A stretch of 64,000 nucleotides of DNA from JBPOFM01 sp051252455 (GTDB lineage Bacteria > Bacteroidota > Bacteroidia > Flavobacteriales > Flavobacteriaceae). The notes under the pieces are model-generated. The model was not told where the DNA came from. It searched no databases and saw only the letters and a list, made by a program, of their open reading frames with translations. The stretch covers positions 15,038 through 79,037 of the forward strand of contig JBPOFM010000010.1 of assembly GCA_051252455.1 (NCBI GenBank). The letters are read 5' to 3'. Positions within the stretch are counted from its first letter, which is position 1. Every line of letters begins with the position of its first letter. Both the position numbers and the translations under genes were made by a program. Below, one piece after another: positions 17,527 to 24,241 of this stretch.

Positions 17527-18375
17527 TTAACCTCCAATGATTTCCCCACCATTGACATGGATAAATTGACCTGTAACGTACGAACTGTCTTCTGATGCCA
17601 AATACACATAGGCAGGTCCAACTTCACTCGGTTGCCCTGCCCTTCCCATCGGTGTGTCCTGCCCAAAATCACTTACTTCGTCAAAAGTCGAGACAATAAG
17701 CGGTGTCCAAATTGGTCCTGGTGCTACACCGTTGACTCGAATCTTTTTCTTTGCCAATTGTTTTGACAGCGAACGTGTAAAACTTGTGATTGCTCCTTTC
17801 GTACTGGCATAATCAACCAAATGTTCACTACCTCTATAAGCTGTGACCGAGCCAGTATTAATAATGACATCACCTTTTTCAAAATGTTCCAAAGCTGCTT
17901 CTGCCATATAGAAATATGGAAAAATGTTGGTTTTGAACGTTTTTTCTAATTGCTTTTTAGTAATCTGTTGGATCGAATCCTTTGAAAATTGCATCGCTGC
18001 ATTGTTGACCAGGATATTAAGTTTGCCATATTCGTCGATGCATTCTTTAACGCTATTTTTACAGTTGTCCTCATTTTTAAGGTCGGTTTGTATCAGGAGG
18101 CATTTTTGTCCTTCCTTAACGACCATTTCCTGGGTTTTTTTTGCGTCTTCAGTTTCGTCATAGTAAACAATGGCAATATCTGCGCCTTCTCTTGCAAAAT
18201 GTATGGCTACACTTCTGCCGATACCACTATCACCACCAGTAATGAGCGCAACTTTTCCCTTTAATTTTTCTGAACCTTTATAATTATCTCTAATAACTTC
18301 TGGTTCTGGGTGCATCTTACGTTCTTTTCCAGGCTGGCTCTGTTTTTGCTCTGTGAATTTTTTTGGTTTTGTCAT
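17527..18375 (-). CDS. SDR oxidoreductase of the general-stress type (GSP39/YhdF-like)
   Basis: 282 residues: a hydrophilic N-terminal extension (residues 1-35, rich in Lys, Gln and Pro: KPKKFTEQKQSQPGKERKM) typical of the stress-induced SDR subgroup, then the Rossmann NAD(P) motif TGGDSGIGRS, NNAAM, and the catalytic set Ser (NTGSVTAY), Tyr and Lys (YASTKGA). The C-terminus matches the family (YVTGQFIHVNGGEIIGG). Such proteins (B. subtilis GSP39, YhdF) are induced by salt or starvation; the substrate is unknown. A stress promoter-like motif lies ~55 bases upstream. Confidence 0.9.
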   Translation of the reverse strand: MTKPKKFTEQKQSQPGKERKMHPEPEVIRDNYKGSEKLKGKVALITGGDSGIGRSVAIHFAREGADIAIVYYDETEDAKKTQEMVVKEGQKCLLIQTDLKNEDNCKNSVKECIDEYGKLNILVNNAAMQFSKDSIQQITKKQLEKTFKTNIFPYFYMAEAALEHFEKGDVIINTGSVTAYRGSEHLVDYASTKGAITSFTRSLSKQLAKKKIRVNGVAPGPIWTPLIVSTFDEVSDFGQDTPMGRAGQPSEVGPAYVYLASEDSSYVTGQFIHVNGGEIIGG

Positions 18376-18429
18376 GATTTGCTAATTTTGATTTTATCGA
18401 AATTTAATTGATTAAAAAAATTTAGAGTT

Positions 18430-18460
18430 CCTCAATTGAGAATAAAGTTGTCTCAAAAAA
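18430..18460 (-). promoter_or_regulatory. Shared stress promoter-like motif (copy 2)
   Basis: Minus strand: TTTTTTGAGACAAC, 9 bases, AATTGAGG, about 55 bases before the SDR start codon. Same -35-like half as the other copies; the -10 half diverges. Confidence 0.45.
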
Positions 18461-18499
18461 TATGAACAAATTTGAACGGCGTTCTTATACAAAAATATC

Positions 18500-18530
18500 A
18501 AAGCCCAATTTCTATTGGGCTTTTACATTC
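18500..18530 (-). terminator. Terminator of the 18567-19043 lipoprotein gene
   Basis: Stem AAGCCCAAT (18501-18509) with ATTGGGCTT (18514-18522), loop TTCT, A/T tracts on both sides. It lies 45 bases past the stop of the minus-strand lipoprotein gene. Confidence 0.75.
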
Positions 18531-18566
18531 GTCAGTGTTATTTTCAGTCTTGTTATTGTTGCTTTA

Positions 18567-19043
18567 TCAATTTTTATAGGGATTAGCTCTTACCCACTGC
18601 CGATAGCTGCTATATTGACTGATATCCAGAAATCCTTTCATGGTTTGGTCCTCCAACTGCATGCGTTGTTGAATGCTTAATGTGCTGTTAGGATTTGATT
18701 TCTGCCAACTGTCCATATTTTGGTGCGAGATTCTTTCGTATTGACTGATCTGGTCATCAGTCCAGTTCAAATGGGTATAAAGATTGCCCATCCGTGTTCT
18801 GTCGTAATCGGTGAATCCATAGTCATTATCATCCTCTATTATGTCTATTTGTGAATTTCGAGCGGTGTTATTTTGATCCATTCGGTTGTTCTGGTCATTA
18901 ATATCAGTATTCTGATCATTTCTGTCTGTCGTAGAAATTGTACGATTATTGGATGTGTTTGTTGAAGTGGTATTTTTGCCATTACCGCATGACATCATAG
19001 TCATTGTAATGATTACTGCGAGAATTTTTTTCAGATTTTTCAT
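18567..19043 (-). CDS. Small hypothetical lipoprotein
   Basis: 158 residues, no family recognised. Signal MKNLKKILAVIITMTMMSCGNGKN with lipobox Cys at residue 19. Then a low-complexity Asn/Asp/Gln/Thr stretch (about 25-75, including NDQNTDINDQNNRMDQNN) and a more ordered end (about 80-158) with YDRTRMGNLYTHLNWTDDQISQYERI and QQRMQLEDQTMKGFLDISQYSSYRQWV. Likely lipid-anchored in the envelope with a disordered linker. It shares its promoter motif with the other stress genes. Confidence 0.75.
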   Translation of the reverse strand: MKNLKKILAVIITMTMMSCGNGKNTTSTNTSNNRTISTTDRNDQNTDINDQNNRMDQNNTARNSQIDIIEDDNDYGFTDYDRTRMGNLYTHLNWTDDQISQYERISHQNMDSWQKSNPNSTLSIQQRMQLEDQTMKGFLDISQYSSYRQWVRANPYKN

Positions 19044-19100
19044 AATTTTAGAATTTAAGATTAATATGAAATTAGGATGAAAATTGCGTTCTGATATACC

Positions 19101-19130
19101 TATAACAAAAAATTAATTGTCTTAAAAAAT
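19101..19130 (-). promoter_or_regulatory. Shared stress promoter-like motif (copy 3)
   Basis: Minus strand: TTTTTTAAGACAAT, 9 bases, GTTATAGG, about 58 bases before the 19043 start codon. The clearest copy of the motif. Confidence 0.5.
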
Positions 19131-19157
19131 TGTTTTTCACCCACCAGTTTTTAAACA

Positions 19158-19183
19158 AAAACCCCATCGCGAGGATAGGGTTT
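19158..19183 (-). terminator. Terminator of the CsbD-like gene
   Basis: On the minus strand AAACCC-A-ATC-type hairpin (AAACCCTATC...GATGGGGTTT with one mismatch), followed by TTTTTGTTT. It lies about 45 bases after the stop at 19227. Confidence 0.7.
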
Positions 19184-19226
19184 ATCAATCGAAGGATTGC
19201 AAATGGTTTAACAGGGTATCAGTATG

Positions 19227-19598
19227 TTAACTCCTACGATTATCATTTGAGTCCCAATTTTGGATTTCATCCCTTACTTGGTCTCTGCTTCTATTGGTTC
19301 TTTTACCAATTCTATCGGTCATGTTGTCAAATTCGCCTTGTCTATAATCGACATCTTCATTGGTGAGATTTGGGTATTGTTTACGATAATCGCTTGAAAT
19401 GTCTTGCCAGCGGCTTTCGATGTCACGATTTGAGTTGTCATTATTTTGATTTCTCATATCATTATCATTGTCAGAATTTCGATTTCTGTTTTGGTCATTT
19501 TGATCCCGATCTTGAGACCTGCTTTGATTTTGGTCTCTGTCTTGGCGTTGATTGTCGTTGTCGCGGTCGTAATCACGATTTTCATTTCTGTTGTCCAT
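19227..19598 (-). CDS. CsbD-like stress protein with a disordered Asn/Asp/Arg-rich N-terminus
   Basis: 123 residues. The first ~65 are almost only Asn, Asp, Arg, Gln and Ser (NRNENRDYDRDNDNQRQ and so on), so disordered and strongly hydrophilic. The last ~55 match the CsbD pattern: RWQDISSDYRKQYPNLTNEDV, then EGxxDxxxxxI-type QGEFDNMTDRIGKRTNRS, ending RDQVRDEIQNW. CsbD is a bacterial general-stress protein of unknown biochemistry. The hydrophilin-like N-terminus would fit a desiccation or osmotic role (inference). Preceded by copy 4 of the shared promoter motif. Confidence 0.72.
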   Translation of the reverse strand: MDNRNENRDYDRDNDNQRQDRDQNQSRSQDRDQNDQNRNRNSDNDNDMRNQNNDNSNRDIESRWQDISSDYRKQYPNLTNEDVDYRQGEFDNMTDRIGKRTNRSRDQVRDEIQNWDSNDNRRS

Positions 19599-19667
19599 AA
19601 TTTTAGATTTTAATGTTAATACTATTTTGTTTTTCTAAATTACTCCATAACAAAACAACCGTTGGTC

Positions 19668-19696
19668 GATAAACGTGAAAAAAATTGCCCTAAAAA
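19668..19696 (-). promoter_or_regulatory. Shared stress promoter-like motif (copy 4)
   Basis: Minus strand: TTTTTAGGGCAAT, 9 bases, GTTTATCG, about 70 bases before the 19598 start codon. Closely parallels copy 3. Confidence 0.5.
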
Positions 19697-19806
19697 TTAA
19701 TGTTGTTCTACCTTGTTCGTTTTAAAAACCAATCGCTTATAATTTTCGTTAATATTATATTTAAAAGCACAGATTTAGCCGTATTGAATCCAAATCATTG
19801 GCGCAA

Positions 19807-20511
19807 ATGCGTTACTTTCATTCCATGATAAACAAATATTCAAATATAGCTTCCAGCAATGCTCTTAAACATCATTTGAGTGTGGAATTTGATTATGAAT
19901 ATCTCTATCATCCCGAACATGTTATCAACGGGAAAAGGGAAAACTCTGTGGCGATTATAACGGGATTGAACCAGGAAAAAATTCAATTTGGTATTTGGGG
20001 TATCTTGCCACATCACTATAATGATGGTTGGAAACAGTTTCAGGCAAATTTAAAAACGCTTGAAACTACTATTGATCAATTAAAAGCTTCCGACTGGCTG
20101 TATGACGCATTTCAAAATAGACGCTGTCTTATCATTGCGACAGGGTTTTATACTTCCAGTATAGATAACCAAACATTAGTGCCTCATTATAATTCTTTGG
20201 AAAATAATGACATCTTTTGTTTTGCAGGTATCTATAATATATTAGATGATGGATTCATCACGTTTTCAATTTTATCACGCGCCCTCAATCCTGACAATAT
20301 ATTGGAAACCACCAGCCCTATTATTTTGGATGATAAGAAATATTCCGACTACTTATCGGATGACTTCCCTTTAAAAAAATTGATGAACAAAACCTATGAA
20401 ATTGACAGTACCCTTGTGTCTTCGCAACGTATTTCAAAAAAGAATATGAAAAATAGAATATACCTCAATGATGCTATTAAGAATAATGATGTTGGAGAGT
20501 TTGATTTATAA
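19807..20511 (+). CDS. SRAP (YedK/HMCES)-fold protein lacking catalytic residues
   Basis: 234 residues from the ATG at 19807; the TTG at 19798 is less likely. SRAP signatures: FGIWGILPHHY (family WGLIPxW), a FQANLKT segment in place of NARAET, and FQNRRCLIIATGFY (family RRCLVPADGFYEW). SRAP proteins use Cys2 to bond covalently to abasic sites. Here residue 2 is Arg (CGT; TGT would be Cys), the Glu after GFY is Thr, and the His before the PVIL-like SPIIL is missing. Probably a binding-only or regulatory member. Convergent with an AraC gene with no gap. Located near ku/ligD. Confidence 0.75.
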   Translation: MRYFHSMINKYSNIASSNALKHHLSVEFDYEYLYHPEHVINGKRENSVAIITGLNQEKIQFGIWGILPHHYNDGWKQFQANLKTLETTIDQLKASDWLYDAFQNRRCLIIATGFYTSSIDNQTLVPHYNSLENNDIFCFAGIYNILDDGFITFSILSRALNPDNILETTSPIILDDKKYSDYLSDDFPLKKLMNKTYEIDSTLVSSQRISKKNMKNRIYLNDAIKNNDVGEFDL

Positions 20512-21525
20512 TCATTTTGAACTCTTTTTAAACTCATTTGGTAAAATACCAAATCTTTCAAAGAATATTTGAGTAAAATAGCTACGACTGCTATATCCAA
20601 CTTTGTAAACTACTTCTGAAACAGTCATGTCCATCTCAAGTAGGTACAGATGTGCCGCTTGTAACTTTATTTCCTTAATATAATTGTTGACCGTTTTATG
20701 GAATACAAACTTAAATCCGAGCTGTAATTTTGATTCAGTCATGGACACCATACTTGCAATGCTTCGTACACTCAAATTTTGATTTATCTGATTTTTGATA
20801 AGTTCAGAGGCCTCATTGATTTTCTTTACATCTTCTTTGGATAAGGATTCCGGTAATTGATTATTGTTATTATAATTTTCATATTCAGCTAGTTGCAATG
20901 CCAAAATCATGTTTACATATCCTTCCCTCATCAATGCACGGATCATTGCTTCATGCGGACAGTGATTAAGTTCTCGAATGAAATCTGCAATTTTTAAATT
21001 AAAATTTCCAAAGTGATGATAGAATCGTGTAGCATCTCTATGAATAAACATATCCTTAAAATTATGTTCCAAGAGTTCGACGTAATGATGGTTACGATCT
21101 AAATAAGGTTTTGGGCATATCTGAATGATATTCAATTTTATCGCCTGTTTGGAAGTCATCTGATAATTTACAGGCACATTGGCTTGGTAGCGCACAATGG
21201 CATTCTGGTAACTTTCAATGGTCAATGGCTTGTGACTGTCAGCTCTAAAGGTCATATCACCAGATGTCAAAAATAGAAAGTCAACTGGTACCACATCAGA
21301 ATATACAATGTTAAAAGAGATGTTCACTAAAAACTTCACATCGAAATGCATGTAACAGAGTCCGGCGCCGCACGGCAATATGGATATGATTCCTGAACCA
21401 AAATCATTATCAAAAAACAATTTGTATTCTCCGTATTTACGCTCTAGAGTGCCGTCAAAAAATGACACTAAATGTTCTGCTGTCTTTTCGCCAATGGGAT
21501 AATTTATGAAGATTTCAGAATCCAA
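20512..21525 (-). CDS. AraC-family transcriptional regulator (1 of 3)
   Basis: 337 residues. The C-terminal ~100 residues are the double helix-turn-helix of AraC/XylS (RSIASMVSMTESKLQLGFKFVF, TVSEVVYKVGYSSRSYFTQIFFERFGILPNEFKK). The N-terminal ~220 residues are beta-rich with no signal or membrane segment, presumably a ligand-sensing domain (VNYQMTSKQAIKLNIIQICPKPYLDRNHHYVELLEHNF). Similar overall to the two neighbouring regulators, suggesting local duplication. Target genes unknown. Confidence 0.88.
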   Translation of the reverse strand: MDSEIFINYPIGEKTAEHLVSFFDGTLERKYGEYKLFFDNDFGSGIISILPCGAGLCYMHFDVKFLVNISFNIVYSDVVPVDFLFLTSGDMTFRADSHKPLTIESYQNAIVRYQANVPVNYQMTSKQAIKLNIIQICPKPYLDRNHHYVELLEHNFKDMFIHRDATRFYHHFGNFNLKIADFIRELNHCPHEAMIRALMREGYVNMILALQLAEYENYNNNNQLPESLSKEDVKKINEASELIKNQINQNLSVRSIASMVSMTESKLQLGFKFVFHKTVNNYIKEIKLQAAHLYLLEMDMTVSEVVYKVGYSSRSYFTQIFFERFGILPNEFKKSSK

Positions 21526-21770
21526 ATTTCAGCGTGTGTATCAAAGTGAAACTATAGTTGATTTGCGGATGCAAAGAACTTTTAATTCTGAAACTTTCTG
21601 TATCGATATTCCACTTAAAGGTATCGATATTGATTTGGCAATCATGTTATTTTAATATTAATTTATTGTAAATCATTATTTTATGTAAAATATTATGCGT
21701 TTTGAAACGAAGTCGATGACCATTTTACATAGTTTAATAGTGTACCTTCACTTTCTATTATTAAAATAAA

Positions 21771-22811
21771 ATGAGAAAACTTCAGGTACATTCCTTGCCT
21801 TTGAAGGATGTTATCCACGATTTAGCCCACGCAATGGATGTTAAAGTCCAACGCGATTGTGGTGAATATTCTATTGTGTTACCGAAATCATGGGGAGAAG
21901 GACGTATTAGAGGTATTAATTATGAGGGAGGCATTGGTTTACTTATCTATGAATGCACCTTCAATTCTGATGTAGAAATAAGCTTTACGGTTAATGAAAT
22001 TCATCCCTTAAAATTTCTATATTGTCTTCTCGGACAATTAGTGCACCGTTTTGAGAAAGTTAATACCCATCATGAACTATTGCAATTTCAAAACATTATT
22101 GTAGCAAGCAAAGGACATGATGGTCATATTTTACAATTTAGTGAAGGTGAGTCCACCGAAATATATAGTCTCGAAATAGATCGAAAAGCGTTTAAATCTA
22201 AAATGTCCTGCGAACTTGGAAAAGCAGAACCCCAACTTCAGCATATTTTCAATGACTCTACGGCTGATGAATCCTTTTATTATAACGGTCACTACAGCTT
22301 GATGCTGTCTGAAATTTTTGATGAACTGAAAACACATCACTACAGTCATTTTATTGGAAAGATTTTTTCGGAAAGCCAGTCCTATCGTTTGTTAACGCAT
22401 CAGTTGATTCAATTTGACGATGATTCAAAAGTAGAAGGTAACAAAGTCATCATGCGCAAGATGGATGTTGAAGCCATACTGGAAGCCGTTGACATCATCA
22501 AAAGTGAGTTAGACGATTTGGGTTCTATCGCATCGATAGCACAGCGTGTAGGCTTGAGTGGCAATAAATTTCAAAATGGGTTTAAGTCATTATATGGCAA
22601 AACGGCCAATGAATACATACAATACGTTAAACTAACTTTAGCGGCCGAATTGTTAATGAATACTGATGATACCGTTCAGCAGATAAAGTATAAAATTGGT
22701 TTTAACAGTCACAGCTACTTTTCCCATCTGTTCAAAAAGGTCTATAACGTAACTCCCTCAACCTACCGTCAAAATTACCTGGTCAAGGAAAAAGCGAACA
22801 TTAAAAATTAA
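21771..22811 (+). CDS. AraC-family transcriptional regulator (2 of 3)
   Basis: 346 residues, same layout as the neighbouring regulators: variable N-terminal sensing region (about 1-225) and C-terminal AraC DNA-binding domain (IAQRVGLSGNKFQNGFKSLYGKTANEYI, VQQIKYKIGFNSHSYFSHLFKKVYNVTPSTYRQ). It is transcribed away from regulator 1 across a 245-base gap with no clear sigma-A box, and ends one base before the convergent regulator 3. Confidence 0.88.
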   Translation: MRKLQVHSLPLKDVIHDLAHAMDVKVQRDCGEYSIVLPKSWGEGRIRGINYEGGIGLLIYECTFNSDVEISFTVNEIHPLKFLYCLLGQLVHRFEKVNTHHELLQFQNIIVASKGHDGHILQFSEGESTEIYSLEIDRKAFKSKMSCELGKAEPQLQHIFNDSTADESFYYNGHYSLMLSEIFDELKTHHYSHFIGKIFSESQSYRLLTHQLIQFDDDSKVEGNKVIMRKMDVEAILEAVDIIKSELDDLGSIASIAQRVGLSGNKFQNGFKSLYGKTANEYIQYVKLTLAAELLMNTDDTVQQIKYKIGFNSHSYFSHLFKKVYNVTPSTYRQNYLVKEKANIKN

Positions 22812-22812
22812 A

Positions 22813-23769
22813 TTAGGATGCAGTTGACATTGTCGTTCGAATTCTTTGTTGATAGCTTTTTGGTGAACATTTAAAACGTTGCTTAAAAATACGACAGAAA
22901 TAACTGCGACTGTTCAATCCGACAGAAAAGACAATTTCCGAAACATTAAGATCTGTCTGTTGTAACAATTCAATCGCTTTCGCAAGGCGGATATCCCTAA
23001 TGAAGATGGCAACGGTGCAATTATGCATTTCCTTAAAACCAGCTTGCAGCTTTGTGATGGACATACCGGTCTTTTTACATAAATCAGTCAATGAAAATTG
23101 ACGCTCTGGGTTCTGCTGAATTTCGGACGTCAACAATTCCAACTGCTTAATTTCATTACTTCTAAAAAAATTGGTGTTTAAGTACGAATTCTCTTTTAAT
23201 TTCTTTTCCTGACATAATAGTCCAAATATAATATTGCAATATCCAAAGGCAATCAATTTACTTTCAGACATGTCCATGTCCAAACCCAAAAGATTCTTCA
23301 CAGTATCACAGATGACTAAATTTGGAACACCAGCTCTCACAAAATTGGATTGTAAATCGTCTGTCTCTGACGCTATTTTTTCAAGTAAATTGATATTACC
23401 ACATTTTAAATTTGAATGTTCACTTCTAATTATCACAAAATTGTATGTTACATCTGCTTCAAAAATACATTGAATGTCTATATTGGTAGCACAATTAATT
23501 ATGGCACTTGAAAATGGAGAAACGACATGCAGTTGTCCGTGGTTTTTAAAACTCAAATTTTTCTTATCATTCATGTTGATGAATGACAGAATACCACACT
23601 CTGGTGAATTGAATATAATATTAAAACGCCCTTTGCTATTCAATCGGAATCGATAGAATTCCACGTTGTTGTTGAGGATGGATTTTTCTATAATCCCATC
23701 AAAAAATTGGCCATTCTTGTATTGACCTTCCTGAATCATAAAACCGTCTAAACTATTCATAATGAACAC
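22813..23769 (-). CDS. AraC-family transcriptional regulator (3 of 3)
   Basis: 318 residues. The C-terminal AraC domain is clear (LTDLCKKTGMSITKLQAGFKEMH, LNVSEIVFSVGLNSRSYFCRIFKQRFKCSPKSYQQR). The N-terminal part (about 1-215) has a predicted beta-barrel-like sensing region with several Cys residues, a difference from its neighbours. Convergent with regulator 2. The 275 bases upstream contain a terminator and a very small gene but no obvious promoter. Confidence 0.87.
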   Translation of the reverse strand: MFIMNSLDGFMIQEGQYKNGQFFDGIIEKSILNNNVEFYRFRLNSKGRFNIIFNSPECGILSFINMNDKKNLSFKNHGQLHVVSPFSSAIINCATNIDIQCIFEADVTYNFVIIRSEHSNLKCGNINLLEKIASETDDLQSNFVRAGVPNLVICDTVKNLLGLDMDMSESKLIAFGYCNIIFGLLCQEKKLKENSYLNTNFFRSNEIKQLELLTSEIQQNPERQFSLTDLCKKTGMSITKLQAGFKEMHNCTVAIFIRDIRLAKAIELLQQTDLNVSEIVFSVGLNSRSYFCRIFKQRFKCSPKSYQQRIRTTMSTAS

Positions 23770-23982
23770 TTTTTAAGTTAATAACACGGGTTGGTCTTAC
23801 AAATTTGGAGATTTTTATTAAAAGACACTATCTTTTTTAATAGAATTTTTAACGTTATGAATTTTCAGCTTGAATGTTGAATCAAACTATAAAAAACATA
23901 TTGTTAGTCCCTCCTAATTATCATAAAAAATTGAATATATCCCAACAGCAACATCAGATAAAACTTGAAATGTATATCAATC

Positions 23983-24020
23983 AAAAAAAAAGCTCCTGAA
24001 AGCGTGTGGCTTTCAGGAGC
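23983..24020 (-). terminator. Strong terminator below the small Lys-rich gene
   Basis: Perfect 12-bp stem GCTCCTGAAAGC (23992-24003) with GCTTTCAGGAGC (24009-24020), 5-base loop; on the minus strand it is followed by nine T residues. It lies 25 bases past the stop of the 34-residue gene and supports that gene as transcribed. Confidence 0.9.
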
Positions 24021-24044
24021 AGGTTTGCAATAAAGATTTGAACA

Positions 24045-24149
24045 CTACTTTTTTGCAGGCGTTGCCGTTTTTTTACTTGTTGGCGACTTTTTAGGATTGT
24101 TTTTTTTGTCATCCTTTTTTTGACTGTCTTTTTTGTCTTGAGTACTCAT
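24045..24149 (-). CDS. 34-residue lysine-rich small protein
   Basis: A 34-codon frame (MSTQDKKDSQKKDDKKN..., ending TPAKK) composed mostly of Lys, Asp, Ser, Thr, Pro and Asn: strongly basic, no hydrophobic core, with an SPTSKKTATPAKK tail like histone-H1-type or nucleoid-binding peptides. Located just downstream of ligD on the same strand and closed by the strongest terminator in the region, which supports it being expressed. May bind DNA or act as a disordered stress peptide (inference). Too short for family assignment. Confidence 0.6.
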   Translation of the reverse strand: MSTQDKKDSQKKDDKKNNPKKSPTSKKTATPAKK

Positions 24150-24241
24150 GATATATGGATTTTAGATTCAATTGAAAATTAAGCATTACCGAATGCAAAA
24201 AGAGGTTCAAAAAATTAAATTAAGTGCTTTATAATATATTT

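Noticed and set aside
18462..18680. 72-codon plus-strand frame with hydrophobic residues
   Set aside because: It contains a terminator hairpin and overlaps the 3' end of the minus-strand lipoprotein gene; judged a shadow.
19130..19600. Plus-strand frames rich in His, Cys, Tyr and Phe opposite the CsbD-like gene
   Set aside because: They mirror the Asn/Asp/Arg-rich codons of the real minus-strand gene; unrealistic composition.
23770..24045. Possible attachment site or IS end, because the gap holds a strong inverted repeat
   Set aside because: The repeat is a terminator with a T-run; there is no transposase, duplication or integrase nearby.
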